This document shows, piece after piece, positions 46,593 to 58,665 of a stretch of DNA of 64,000 nt. Each line of letters opens with the position of its first letter. The stretch's first letter is position 1. Source of the stretch: Forficula auricularia (Eukaryota; Arthropoda; Insecta; Dermaptera; Forficulidae); assembly GCA_024734495.1 (NCBI GenBank), contig JALMQS010000102.1, forward strand, positions 8,512,986-8,576,985. Direction: 5' to 3'. The translations under genes were made by a program, and so were the position numbers. The notes under the pieces are model-generated. The model searched no databases, was not told where the DNA came from, and saw nothing but the letters and a program-made list of their open reading frames with translations.

Positions 46593-49500
46593 TCATTTAT
46601 CTATAATCATTCCTATTTCAAGTAATTGTGAAGCTGTTTGAAAAGAATTCTCAATAGCAGAACATTTACTCCTATGCAAGTCAAACAGAGAACGTGGTAG
46701 TGGTATAAAATTCTTTGCAATTTCTTGAAACCTTAAAGAATGGGTAGGATTTTCAAGATCGCTAATGGGCCTCCATGTTTTTTTGTGAATTCGAATATCT
46801 TCTGAAGAAACAAATTGACACCTAAAACAAATAAAATAAAATATGTATATATTAAATAAGATTCGTACAATGCAGTGTTTCTCAACCTGGGTTCCACAAA
46901 GGGAACCGCCAGAGAGCTCTGTAACTCGTATACGCTAAAATACATTGGCTCCTTTCACTATATTACTCTATGCCCTACTCTAGAGGGTTCCTCGCTCTAC
47001 AAAAGGTTGAGAAACACTGGTATAATGTATATGTTCTATAGAAGGCTTCGCTTTTTTTTACTTTACCATACAGAGGGTATGGTCAAGTATTGTAATCGTG
47101 CATGAACAAAGTGTTTTTTCCTTCTTTTTTTCAAAATATCTCATAAACGGCTGAAACTATTTTGATTAAAAAAATTGAGCGAAACCATGGCATTTCGGTC
47201 TACAAAAAAGCCCTTATATAATAAGTGAACATCGAAAAAATTATATTTTTCGAGATAATAATTGTTTTGTCAAAATGTCTGTTAGTTAGTTAGTCTGTGC
47301 ATTTTTGTGAACGAGCTAGCTCAAAAACTAGAGTGAATATCAAAACCAAATTTCACACGTCGTTTTGTTCATTGAGATTAAGAGCTGATTAGAATTTGGT
47401 GCATATCGACCCAAAATTAAGGGGGGGGGGGGTGGAGGGGGGTTAAAAATTAAAATCTAGGCCATTTGAGCAAACTCAACTTGTATACATAATCAGTGGG
47501 ATCCCCCAGAAGTCTAAAAATGGTAACCAACTGCTCAAAGGGGGGTCAAAAATGAAAATCTAGGCCCTTGTACCAAACTCAACCAAATTTTGTATACATA
47601 ATCAGAGGGCTCTCCAGGAGTCTAAAAATGGAAAATTCATCTCTCTCTCACATGATTATAAATAATTTTATTAAATATAAGTGAGGGGCCAGGTTGTATG
47701 GTGGAAAGTCAAGTGGATAGCCACAACGGAACACGTCATCTTATTTATTCTGAAATAGTGTTTCTTTACTCTGTGCTTCCACTCTGTCAAATTTCAGTTG
47801 TATTTATCTGGACCCTAAAAATACTTGTATGTTTTTAATTCAAGCACATATACATTTTTAATAAGATATTTAAATTTTAAATTTTTATTATTTATTGAAT
47901 ATCTTTGAGAAAAGTGAAATAAATTCGAGTATGGGGGAGGTGTCTTGTGTGGGCCTATAAGATCATATCGGCACTTCTGATAAATTAACCGATACTACAA
48001 AACTACCCCCTCCCCTACATGATTATAAATAATTTTATTAAATATTAAATATAAGTGAGGGGCCAGGTTGTATGGTAAAGTCAAGTGGATGGCCACATCA
48101 GAACACGTCAGCTTATTTTTTAGCATTTTTTATTTCTTGATATCATTTTCAAGAGTCCGATAAATTTTTTGCTTTTAATTGTGACGATGTGGGAAAGCCC
48201 GAAAGTGCTAATTTTTAGGTGATTTTTGAAATGTGATACCTCGGTATGTGGTTTGACTAGTCTATTTTCGCCTTAGAGTCTTAGACGCTTAGACCACCAC
48301 GCACTATGTAGTGATAATAGTAGAAAATTGTAATTATTTTTTTAAAAATAGAATTTTACAAATTATACTCTCTTTTTAATTTGGGCTAACATAAGTGAAG
48401 TTTTGAAATCTGGTTAGAAGCCAAGACCAAAAAAAAGTCACAACAGGGGTTAATCCATAGGTCTTTAGAATATTTAAAAAAAAAAAAAAAACTATTAAAT
48501 AGTATATGGTTTATTAAACAAACTAAATTAAACAGTACTAGCTTGCAAGAATAAAGTACACAAGGTATCTAAATAAAATATTAAATTTGATCAAGATTAA
48601 TTAAGCCAAGATATTTTCTAAATCAGTAGTAAATAAAATACTAGTATTTGTGGACCGATAAGTATAGTATATGTATATACATCCTCACCGAGTAAATGAA
48701 AAAAAATGTCTTTTGGGGTTATGGACGAGACCCTGAGCTAATTTTGACAAAATCATCTCTTTCCTAAATTTGACCTAAATTAATACTATAATACAATTTT
48801 TTACTTTTGTTGAGACCATGAAGTCATTATTTTACATTATGGCCCTTTGAAGATGCCCTTAGCGAATGACCGAAACGAATATTTTATCTCTAAGAACTTC
48901 TTTCTCTACGAAGATTGTAACAGGTAGGTACCTACAAAAATTCAAAAATTCACAACTTGTCACCCTCTTGATGAAAAACTAATATTTGTTAGAATAATAT
49001 ATTCGGAGTAACTTAAAAAAAAAATTGAAATTATTTACCACGTAGTTTTGATAAAAAACAAAAAAAAAACATTTGGGCGATTATTTTTAGTGGAGGGGAT
49101 ATAAGCACAATGGCTTGGAAACGTCCGGCAAGTATGTGTGAGATTTCGTAGTGTAAGTGGACAGTCACGTTAAAAATATATAACCTAAAATTTTAGTTCC
49201 GTTCATATTTATAGAGTGGTTACGAGGCTAAAAAATTTTGTGTGGATTGTCGCGAAAGAACCTCCTTAAGTTTGGAAAAGGCAGAGAAGCCTCTACGATA
49301 GGCCAGAAAATAAATAGAGCTTGAGAGGGTTGAATTTTCTATTAATCTAATCGCTCGATTAACGTGTCAAGTTTTCATTCTCTTATATAAATCAACCTAA
49401 CAATGAAAATCTATTTAAGAAAAACATCTGAGTTAAAATACCTTTCCTTGATTCTCTATAAAACTTGTGGTACATATTATAGCTAGTTGGTTACAGAAAA

Positions 49501-52500
49501 AAATAATATTGAAACGTCTTAGTGAATCAGAGTAGGGGAGCGCTTAGCGATATTGCTTGCCTATTGGTCGCTGTTAAAGCAGGTGGCCCAAGTTCAAAAT
49601 AAAATTGGACCGACCAGGGGCGGATTTTTCGGAACCTAGGGCATGAAGTCCAATGGGGGCCCCCCTTTTTTTTTGTTAGAATAAGAATCTTAAAATTGGT
49701 GTTTAAAATTCATTTTTTTATAATATCAAAATCATAGATGTAATATATTTATTTATGAAATGGTGTTGAATTACAAACATTATAGGTATATTATATTATA
49801 TTAATTTATATAAAAAAACACAAGAATTAAAAAAAATATTAATAAGTTGTAGAGAAATAAGGACAATAACTTATGCAAATAATTTTTAATTTTTGCCAAC
49901 GTTTCGTCAACAAGGGCTCAAACAAATTAACTTCTTTGCATATTTGTCATTCTATTAATATTCATTCTTAGCAAATAAATAAATGAATAAATAAATCTTT
50001 ATTCCTCGACCTGGTTAGAGGCACAAGTCCTCGGTGGGTTCCCGAACAAACTTTGGAAGGTTCGGTTAAGATATATTCGGTTGGGCTAACGCCAATCTAA
50101 TCGCCTAAAAACCAGCCCGAAATGAAGATATACGAGCCGAACTGAATATATCTTAACCGAACCGGCAGCGACTTTTACATATTCGAATTTTTTGGGCATT
50201 TACTAATTATTTTTTAATTAATATATATTTTCTAAAAGAATCGGTCGTCAGTAGCGGCGCCACACGGGACACGTGATACTACGGTTTCCATGGTTGTTAT
50301 AAAAAAACAATTAAAAAATAAAAGAAAATAAATACAAAAAACACTATTTTTTAAACTGGATATCTCGAAAACTAAGCGAAATCTCGAAAAATGGTATTCT
50401 TCATTTTCGTCTTATTTTGGTGAGTACTATAAGAATCCATCGTCAGATCGCGGCGCCACAGTTACCGTAGAATTGCCATTTTATTTATCATTTTTAAAGA
50501 TTTAGCAAAAATTACCTGCATCTGTCATGAGAAGATTCTGTCCATAAATGACCCTCCAAAGTATCAAATTCGTGAGTTGATAATATTCCAAATGGATAAA
50601 GTAAACTTTTAATAAATCCATGAACGAGACTTTTTTTAATAGTAGAATCTAATGAAATCTGAAATGAATTAAATCATTAAAATAAAAAAAAATAAAAAAT
50701 ATAAAGCATATTTAAAAATTTTTACCCGTTGATTCAGTAAAGCAAGTAATCTTGTTTCAGCACATCCTCCACCAAAGATAATATTTGGTTGACGGAAAAA
50801 TAAATGCAATGTTGACAAAGCTTGATTGCAAACAATCTAAAAAATAAAAAAATGGATAAATAAAATCCAAAGATGTAAACCAATATTTTTTTTTTAACTT
50901 AAGTGTACCCAGTATGGGTAAGTATTGTAATCATATAGAAAAAGATAGGTATATTTTAGGATTTCTAACACATGTAAAAGGAACACCATTAGTGTCTATA
51001 GTTTTAGAATATCTATGTTTCTATCACTCTGTACTAAATTAGATACAAACTTAAAATGTACACAAGCCATATGTACCATATTTATATTACTTAAATACAT
51101 ATCTATATTTTATTTTCAAAAATATTTCTAATTTCAGTGATTAAAATTTCTGGATTTGGTCAAAGATTTAAAATAAATTCTGAATAAAAAGAAGTCAAAT
51201 ATTATTAGTTACCAAAATTTCCCTCATTTGTCATGGTGTATTTCAATGTTCTACATTATTTATAATCTTTTTCAAATAATAACTATCGTTAAAATTAGTA
51301 TATTTTATGTAGGGTATGATACAATTTTTCATCTTGAAATATGGCCCAACGAAGCCAAAAGGTTGGAGACCCCTGATTTATATCTTGTTTCTATCATCAA
51401 CAAAATGGTATTTAATAAAAACTAATATTTGTTCGACTAGTAAATTAATTGAAATTTTTCCAATCGTCGCAGAGCCCCTGGAATTTAAGCAACTAATTAG
51501 TTTGAACTGCATAGGCAAAGCCTATCCTAAGACTTATGGCGTTTTCATTTTATTTTAATACATAGATTTTTGAAATAAATACTTTAAAGTAAAATAATTT
51601 TAAAAACCGTCACGAGCTAAAATTCAATCTGAATGAATAGTAGAATTTGTGACTTTGGTTGAGACTATGGGTTCCGTAGTCTACCTGAAGACCCTTTGAA
51701 GTCGCGCTTCTCGCGAGACCTATTACAATACTTTACTTGCTTCCCAAGGATAAAGTAAAAATTTTGTAAAAATTGTAATTATTCTAATGGATGTATGATT
51801 GTATGTGCTGCCTTTGGAAATTTTTAAGTCATCAGTGCGGCCCGCGGTGGGATTTAGGTTGGCCAGGACTGCTCTAAATAGTTAGGCTCTTAAATGAGTA
51901 ACAAATCCCCCATCCAAAGCTTAATGTCTATCTGTAAATGGAATTTCATTAGATTTAATCCTCTTTTATTCATTTCTGGTAGCCAAATGATTAAGAGCCT
52001 ACCTCTTTAGAACATTGTACTGGCTACGCAAACGTCTCGGGTTATTTTGTCTGTAAAAAAAATATTTTTTTATTCTCTAATTTAATTTACTAATAAAATT
52101 TTTTGTCGGTGTCTTTTACTGAATCCGAATTGTTAAGAATATGTGGGAGAATACAACCCTTCTGAAAGGAAATAAACATTATTAATTACAATTTCTATTC
52201 TGTTGAAGACCCTCGTGATTTTCCAAAAAGATTTAATTATAAATACATACTAAAATAAAATGTTATGTAACATTTTTAATGAATAGGTATACTTACATTA
52301 TCAGAGTTCGAAATTTCGTACAGTGAAAAACATTAAAATGTGCAGGTGCAAATTTCAAAATATCTAATGAAAAGTGCAGCAAAAAGTGAAATTGGAAAAA
52401 AAAAATTAAGAGTCTCACTACAGTCTGAGATGTGAATATTATGCTAAAAATTCCCAAAGCGATGTTAATTTATAGACTTTTGAATTAATATCATTTAATA

Positions 52501-55500
52501 TATTAATTAAAATCATTACCTGAAGTTCTATAGAAGCCTCCTTATTTTTTGCTGGTACAAGTAGTGTAAAAAATTTATTTTTTGCATCTAAATTAATATA
52601 ATCCCTTGAGCCATAAGAAACAAGCTTCACAGATGATAAGGATCCTACTACTTGAATATTTTCAATATTATTAATTTCTGAAATTGGTTCGAGTCCAGTC
52701 ATTTTACAGAGAGATTTGGTCAGTTCAGTTCCCATTCTTTCTAAGACAACAACACGTCTGAAATAAAAACAATATTTAGGTTAAATTAGATAATAAAGAA
52801 TTTTATTAAAGTATTTTCTACGGAGGACAGATAGAACTCTAGAATTTCTATTAATGTTAGTTGAAAACTCTAATGTTAGTCAAGCAAAAACGCTGTTAAA
52901 GGAAAAGAGAAACAGGTTCATTCGTTGACTATTTTAAACCCTGAAGAAGGAAGGAAGATCCTCCGAAATGTTGGTTTTTAAAGAAGGATGAAAATGACTT
53001 CCTAATAAATTGTATTATTCGGAATTTGTAGTTTTCATTATCCTTGGACTAACTTTCCATTAATTCACCAATGAGGATTTTTTTTAAAAAGCAACCGGGA
53101 TTTGAGCCCGGAACCTTCACCGTGTGAGGCTTGAACCAATAGAGCTACAAATCCCAATCTCAAAATAATACCTTCCATAAGTTTATTTAATATACATTTA
53201 ATTATTTTTTTATTTTCACAAAGCTATACTTATTACATGCCTTAGTCAATAAATCTATCTAGGGCCATTCATTGTATGAGATGTGAAAAATATTTTGGCT
53301 TTTAATTTTATGGAAAAAAATTACTAGTAGATTTTTCTTAAAATTTGTTAAATATTATTATTTATTCTTAAGTTTTTAGAATTATGATTGAATAAAATAT
53401 AAAAATATTAGCTGAATGACCTGTTTCTCTTGCTAAAAAAGAATAAAAAAAACTTATTAAAAATAAAAATACAATATTTACAATTAATTTTTTTGTAAAT
53501 TTTATGTCTTCAATTCTTCTTAAACTTTCAAACCCAAAAAACAAAAAAGTTTTGCCAGGGAGCTATGTCGTTATTTGAAAAAAATGGTTTATATTCTAGA
53601 AGAACGCATACCACAGATTGCTTAGGTGGATATAAATATATATAAATGATGATTATGTTGTTATTAGAGTTCGTGGCTCTGATGAACACTATCTTTGATT
53701 TTCTAAGAAAATTTGAATCTATTACCATCGGCAAATTGAACTCTTTCATAACCATAATCATTAATTTAATAGATGAAGGAAGAGGTATAAACCAAAGTTG
53801 GATGCGCTGGGCTCAATAAAACACCCTGAATAAAAAGTTTCGGCCTGAATTTAATTGGACATCTTCAGTTAATTGGGGGTTATACACAAAATGCGGTACA
53901 CATATGTGATCGAACCAAGCCTTGTCAAAAATAAAAATTGTAGCTTCATGTAAATTTATAACGTGCCTGCATCCAAAGGTTCAGAATCAATGTAATGTAA
54001 TTTGATTACTTGAAAAGTTTTTGTTTTGCCGAGAGTAGCACAGTTGTTGATTCACAAAGAGAAACAAAGAGTTGTCCTCTGCTTGATGCAAATAAACATA
54101 CACATATATATATATATCGAAATTATATATCCGTATATATATTATTTATTTGTTTGAGACTATAGTTTAGTCATCATCAGTCTTTTTTTAATTATAAATA
54201 TTATTTTTTCATGGGGTCAATATTCATACGATATTGACCCCATGAAAAATAATATTTATAATTAAAAAAGACTGATGATGAAGGCCAAGTCATCTATTAA
54301 ATCCGATAGAATGGAATATTTTTATACTGAAAAGAGTATCTAAGTTCGACTCCCGAGGGGACAAGGCCCCCCTACGTGTAATATAAACATATCTATTAAA
54401 ATCTTTGATAAATGACCTAAATTCATGTTCGTAAAATTAATTGATTATATATCACAAGTTGATTTTGAGAAAAAAATTCAATCTTTCTTTCTCAAATAGA
54501 TACTCTTTTCAATACAAAAATTAGCCTCTACATTGGTCCGATGCTGAATCATTATTTCAGTTAAGCAGTAATTTTTACTTTTCCAATCTGTGTGAATGGA
54601 GTGAAAATACTTGTCTTTAGTTATATATTGCCTGTTTGGAGGTGATGGTCTCAAGGGTCTGACTAGTTGCCCGGAAAGCGTACTAGTGCTTGGGTTCGAA
54701 TCCCGAGGGGACAAGACCCTTCTACATGCAATATAAACATATCTATAAAAATCTTTGATAAATGACATAAATTCATGTTCGTGGAATATTTTTAATTATA
54801 TGTCAGAAGGGTTGTTTTTCACCCCCTCGGGAATCGAACCCGGCTATGGCCTCATGGCTATAGGTATGTTTAAATGTAGAATCATTAGATCGCGAAATTT
54901 TACAAATTAAAATAATCTTTGCGGAGCGATTTGGCGTCGGGGCGGGCTCAGTCAGGGTCGAGGCCATCACACTCTCGTGGCATAAAGTGGTGGAGTCCCT
55001 CATCGCCCTGGGTATATCCCAAAAAACAACAAACAATTTGACATATAGGGCGATGAGGGGATCTCTCCTTAATTTTTACACTTTCGGCAGAAGAACATAC
55101 CTATAGAGCGGGTGGCGTATGATTATTTTTTGTAAATAAAAAAAAAAAAAAAAAAAAAATGTGAAATGTGAGTCAGGATTAATCCTGGCTTTCTCAGCCA
55201 TCCGCTCTGAATCTGAATTAATTTGTTCTGAAGCCGAAAGTGTGAAAGATTTGTAAATAAATTTGTGTAATGGTCTTTTGTCTTGTAAGAGGCGGCCCGC
55301 TCCTCGGAGGCCCAATAAACAAAATAGATATGTTAAGTTTAAAATATTTAAGCCGTTTACATATGTCAGAGAGGTTGGCACCTCGCAGGTGGACCCAGAT
55401 TGCTGTTACTGGCACTTGGGTTCGATTCCCGAGGGGGTGAAAAACAACCCTTCTGACATATAATTAAAAATATTCCATTCTATCGGATTTAATAGATGAC

Positions 55501-56346
55501 ACCATCTAATGATATATATTTTCTAAGATTATGGTTATATAGACATAAATACCTTCTTCTCAGGAGAAACTGTAACTCAGAATGAACAACCTTTTGAGAT
55601 ATGAACAAATTTATTTTAAGGCGATCAACCAAATCAATTATGGCTTGTTCTTGATTGACATCATCTAACATAATATCAAATACAATAAAAGTCCATTCGG
55701 AGTTCTCTAAGAGCGGATCATCATTTGTCCAAGAATAAAGAAGCCCAGGACAAGAAACGATTTGCTGGCCAATATCTGTATCACATCGGACTGATATCTC
55801 TTCAAGATTTTCTATCCTTTCAATAGCACATTTAATTAATTTCCAGGTAAGATGTTCACATTCTGTTTTAGAAAATTGAATTGCAGATTTGGATTCAATG
55901 ATTCCTCGAATAAGAGGAAAAATTTGATGAATGGAAGATAAATCGAATTCGATTTTTAAAAAAGGTGAGTTCAGAATTTGATGGATTTGATCGAGAAACG
56001 TAGCCATGATCTCTTGTACTTTTCTATAGGAAAATTCTCTCATAATTAAGTAAATATTTTCTAACAGTGAGGCGGTTAATACTCCTGAATACAAACCGAA
56101 ATCATTAAACATTTCAAGATGGGATTTCATAAATTGAGAAATAAATACAAGCAACGTATCGGATATTTCGATATACTGCAAAATTCTTCTTGAGGAGGAA
56201 GTATATAGAGAGTAGCCACCTGAAGTAGTAATACTTTTAATTCTTCCTGAGGGTCCTTGACAATTTAAAAGTTCTTTAAACGCCCTTAGTTTTTCAATTT
56301 GATCTTCATTTTCTAGTTTCATGAGTTGCAATTTTTTATTAGACAT
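46593..56346 (-). CDS. MKKS: Chaperonin-like protein MKKS/BBS6 (five exons)
   Basis: Exons: 56346-55553, 52757-52520, 50836-50726, 50658-50516, 46821-46593. All introns are GT-AG and phases join (794, 238, 111, 143 and 229 nt), giving 504 residues with stop TGA at 46593. The protein is a divergent group II chaperonin relative: QGPSGRIKSITTSGGYSLYT near residue 30 corresponds to the nucleotide-loop region, later RRVVVLERMG and IIFGGGCAETRLLALLNQR match the CCT-type equatorial helix region. Its order and length fit MKKS (human about 570 aa), which helps BBS7 fold with BBS10/BBS12 during BBSome assembly for cilia. Catalytic Asp motifs of true CCTs are not evident, as expected. The large introns (3.7, 1.7, 2.8 kb) are repeat-filled. 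It could be another BBS chaperonin-like paralogue, but MKKS fits best. Confidence 0.8.
46873..47019. mobile_element. hAT MITE in MKKS intron 4, with target duplication
   Basis: 147 bp with perfect 15-bp inverted ends CAGTGTTTCTCAACC / GGTTGAGAAACACTG. Flanked by GTACAATG and GTATAATG, an 8-bp duplication with one mismatch. Non-coding, recently inserted hAT derivative. Confidence 0.92.
47057..48115 (+). mobile_element. Family B repeat, copy B, in MKKS intron 4
   Basis: Starts 'ttactttaccatacagaggg', whose 'ccata...tatgg' forms a hairpin, continues 'caagtattgtaatcg' and reaches 'gtggatggccacatcag' near 48107. The stretch 'gaggggccaggttgtatgg' appears twice (47684 and 48057), so the right end has a duplication or a second insertion. 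No coding frame. Confidence 0.6.
48116..49612. other. MKKS intron 4, no feature recognised
   Basis: AT-rich intron sequence with A runs (48477-48490). Around 48838-48880 lies 'gaagatgcccttagcg...ccgaaacgaat', faintly like the hammerhead-like motif family. Confidence 0.35.
49613..49680 (+). mobile_element. hAT-like end in MKKS intron 4
   Basis: 'caggggcggatttttcgg' followed by a run of C and T resembles other hAT left ends here (63651 'cagtggcggattaag'). No partner end was found. Confidence 0.4.
49972..50040 (-). repeat. LINE-type 3' tail
   Basis: On the minus strand, sequence with 'gaggaataaagatttattt' runs into (ATTT)n, as at the 3' end of a non-LTR retroelement. No coding part is attached. 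Confidence 0.4.
51310..51375 (+). mobile_element. hAT-like right end in MKKS intron 2
   Basis: Ends 'aaaggttggagacccctg', the reverse complement of a CAGGGGTCTCCAACC terminal repeat. The left end was not found. Confidence 0.45.
51640..51765 (-). repeat. Family D repeat, copy 2, in MKKS intron 2
   Basis: The minus strand begins 'ttttactttatccttggg' and reads 'aaagtattgtaat', 'ggaacccat', 'aaagtcaca', as in 10871-10994. The two copies allow the family to be defined without coding content. Confidence 0.6.
51836..51871 (+). mobile_element. hAT-like right end
   Basis: 'gcggcccgcggtgggattt' then 'ggttggccaggactg' has the look of a hAT terminal repeat in reverse orientation. Fragment only. Confidence 0.4.
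53091..53154 (-). tRNA. tRNA-like relic in MKKS intron 1
   Basis: The minus strand begins GGGATTTGTAGCTCTATTGG (A-box-like) and has a perfect 5-bp T stem CCGGG-CTCAAAT-CCCGG, then a T run. The anticodon stem does not pair well and no 3' acceptor strand matches. It is therefore a tRNA pseudogene or the head of a tRNA-derived SINE, not a working tRNA. Confidence 0.5.
54051..54300. repeat. Hammerhead-like-motif repeat, copy 2, with inverted arm
   Basis: 54051-54225 matches 6870-7060. From about 54172 the sequence folds back on itself: arms 54172-54223 and 54231-54280 ('catggggtcaatat' / 'atattgaccccatg', extended to 'catcatcagtc' / 'gactgatgatg') around a short loop. The stem II part of the motif is deleted in the left arm. 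Inverted partial copies are common for Penelope-like elements. Confidence 0.55.
54318..54430 (+). repeat. tRNA-derived SINE-like module, copy a
   Basis: Contains 'agttcgactcccgagggg' (B box with one mismatch), then 'ataaacatatctattaaaat' and 'aaattcatgttcg', matching the tail of copy b at 54636. The tRNA head is truncated. Confidence 0.55.
54636..54785 (+). repeat. tRNA-derived SINE-like module, copy b
   Basis: A tRNA-sized head ends with GGGTTCGAATCCCGAGGGG: a perfect B box (GGTTCGAATCC) and a paired T stem. It then has the same 'ataaacatatctataaaaat...attcatgttcg' tail as copy a. Pol III promoter elements without coding sequence indicate a SINE. Confidence 0.65.
54786..55070 (-). repeat. 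tRNA-derived SINE-like module, copy c (inverted)
   Basis: The minus strand has CCGGGTTCGATTCCCGAGGG and then a tail ('aacaacccttctgacatata') shared with copy d at 55370. Further right is a GC-rich stretch and the inverted pair 'ccctcatcgccct' (54996) / 'agggcgatgaggg' (55047). Confidence 0.55.
55370..55497 (+). repeat. tRNA-derived SINE-like module, copy d
   Basis: The tRNA-like head ends 'cttgggttcgattcccgagg' (perfect B box), followed by 'aaaaacaacccttctgacat' as in copy c. Its last 30 bases ('attctatcggatttaatag') are the inverted counterpart of 54290-54320. It ends next to the MKKS exon 1 splice donor. Confidence 0.6.
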
Positions 56347-56524
56347 GATAGATATTAATTTATGTTTATGTTTCCATAAGAAATAATAATTATTAAATTA
56401 ATAAAAGTACATAAACATGGGATTAAGATGACAGATAATACCTTGACAGCAAAACAAAATTAGCGGGAGTGGCCATGATGAAAGCATTAAGGGAGCGAAA
56501 ATTGAAAAAAATTAATTGACACGT

Positions 56525-57239
56525 TCTGATGGGCAATTTTTTTTTTTGCGGGGCACTTTCTATATATTAAATATTTAAATAAAATTCAAATTCAGTATAT
56601 ATATATAAATCAAATGTCATGGATCATCAGATAGATAAAGTTCTACATAAATTAAAAAATAAAAATGTTCAAAATACAAAAACATTTATTGAATATAAAT
56701 TTACATCACCGAATATGAATACATGAATTTACATATTTCTAAGTTTTTGTTCTGTAAATTCTTCTAAAATTGTTTGAAAATCTAATTTCCTTGCATCTTC
56801 ACTTTCAATCGACATAATTGCTAAACTATTTAATCTATCCTGATTCATTGTCGATCTCAGATAGTTGTTTATTAGTTTTAGCCTGGAAAATGATCTCTCT
56901 CCAAAAGCAACCCTTACTGGAATTATTGTTAAGAATATTCGGAGAGCAATAAACAAGTTTGGAAATGCCGTTGCCCCATCATTATCCGATAAAAATTTGA
57001 ACATTTTAAACGGATTTTCAAAAAATTCTGAAGGAAAAATAGATTTCAAAGCTTCCATTTCTTAAACTAACATTTCCCCGTCTATATCAGCTTCTTTCAC
57101 CTTTGGTACATCATTTTCTGTTAACTTAGAATCTGTTAGAGAAATTTCTAATTCAGCTGCATGTTTCTCTCTAATATAGGACTATCCCGATTAAATTCAA
57201 TAGATTTGACATGAACTTTTACGGTTATCAGTTTTCTAT
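56525..57239 (-). pseudogene. hAT transposase C-terminal part, split by a LINE
   Basis: The frame 57058-56729 ends with the dimerisation block (VAFGERSFSRLKLINNYLRS, TMNQDRLNSLAIMSIESED). The DNA to 57239 carries broken upstream hAT sequence, interrupted by the LINE at 57250-58437. The matching 5' terminal repeat is at 58610-58665. The 3' end of the element near 56525 is a guess based on a GC-richer patch. Confidence 0.75.
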
Positions 57240-57249
57240 ATTATAAAGT

Positions 57250-58437
57250 CATCATCATCATCATTGAGTATACAGTCCTAAGACTGGTTTGATGCAACAA
57301 TCCGTCTCCACTCGACTCTGTCCCCCGCCAGCTGTTTAACCTCTCTAAATGTCTGGCATCCCATATCCCCAATTATTTGGTTGAAATATTCTAATCTGGG
57401 TCTTCCCCTTCCCCTTTTCTTTCCCACCTTCCCCTCCAAGATATCCCTAAGCAGTCCCCCATGTCTCAGTGTGTGCCCCATCATCTGACCTCTTCTCTTC
57501 TTCAGACTCTTCCACAAGGTTCTTCTTTCTCCGATTCTTCCAAGAACTTCTTCATTTGTAATTTTATCCATCCATTTGATATTCATCATTCTTCTGTAGC
57601 ACCACATTTCGAAAGCCTCCAATCTCTTTCTCTCCGCTTTTCCAATTGTCCAGGTTTCACACCCGTACATGGCTATGCTCCATACATATGTCTTCAATAG
57701 CAACTTTCTGTTTGCTAAGCTGATTGAGGAGGAGCATAGTAGTTTTTGTTTTGAATTAAACCCCATTTTTGCTTGGGCAATTCTTGATTTAATTTCGTTT
57801 TTGCTCCTCCCATCCCATGTTATTTTACTTCCTAGGTAGCGGAATTCCTTAACTCCTTCTAGGTTTTCTTGGTTAATTTTGATGCATTCCTGTCTCGTTT
57901 GTTCTTTTTTTGTACATACTAGGACCTTGGTTTTATTCTTGTTTATTTTCATTTTGATTTCTTCTATTAGGATTTGGTTAATTCCATTCAAGGCGTCCTC
58001 TAATTCTTTTTTATTGCTTCCTAGAAGGGCAATGTCATCGGCAAATCTTAACATAGCGATCTTTTGACCTTGGATTTCTATACCTGTATCAATTTTGTCT
58101 TTGAATTCTTTAATCGCTTCTTCTATGTATAAGTTGAAAATCATGGGTGACAGCACACATCCTTGTCTTACACCTTTTTTTATTTTGGCTTCTCTTTGTT
58201 CATCACCAATATTTATAATTGCCGTCTGGTTTTGATATAGATTGTAGATTAGTCTTCTCTCTCTGAATTTTATTCCCGCATATTTTAAACATAATTTCCC
58301 AATTGACGTTATCGAATGCTTTTTCTAGGTCTATGAATCCGATGTAGACAGATTCTTCCCTGATAAAAGCCCTTTCTATTATTAGTCTAAGAGAGAGAAT
58401 TGCTTCTCGGGTGCCTCTGTTTCTTCTAAAGCCTAAA
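57250..58437 (-). pseudogene. RTE-like LINE, 5'-truncated, inside the hAT element
   Basis: Flanked by a perfect 10-bp duplication ATTATAAAGT (57240-57249 and 58438-58447). Coding starts at the truncation point (GFRRNRGTREAILSLRLIIE, GFIDLEKAFDNVNWEIMF). A frameshift near 58200 leads into 58156-57278 with the catalytic block FADDIALLGSNKKELEDAL, the thumb and the C-terminal region (GCETWTIGKAERKRLEAFEM, GKKRGRGRPRLEY). The 3' tail is an (ATG)n run, typical of RTE-related elements. It lacks the apurinic endonuclease. A short insertion of this kind arises when reverse transcription stops early. Confidence 0.88.
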
Positions 58438-58609
58438 ATTATAAAGTATATATTATATAATAATAAACACATTAATAAATTTCATCCAGCAATGCGAACT
58501 TAAAATAAATATATTTTTAATTATTTGAATAATTCATAATTTATCCATTATCGTCAAAAGTAATTTGCTTTAAATTTCGAAATTTTTTTTGTTCGTTTTG
58601 ATGGTAACG

Positions 58610-58665
58610 CGGGGCCCTTTCAAATGCGGGGCCCGATTGCTCCAATCGCCCTTTATCCGGCCCTG
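58610..58665 (-). repeat. hAT 5' terminal repeat
   Basis: The minus strand begins CAGGGCCGGATAAAGGGCGA, nearly the same as the end at 832-875. It belongs to the hAT remnant at 56525-58665. Confidence 0.7.

Noticed and set aside
53091..53154. Functional tRNA gene
   Set aside because: The anticodon stem and acceptor strand do not pair; only the A-box-like start and the T arm are good.
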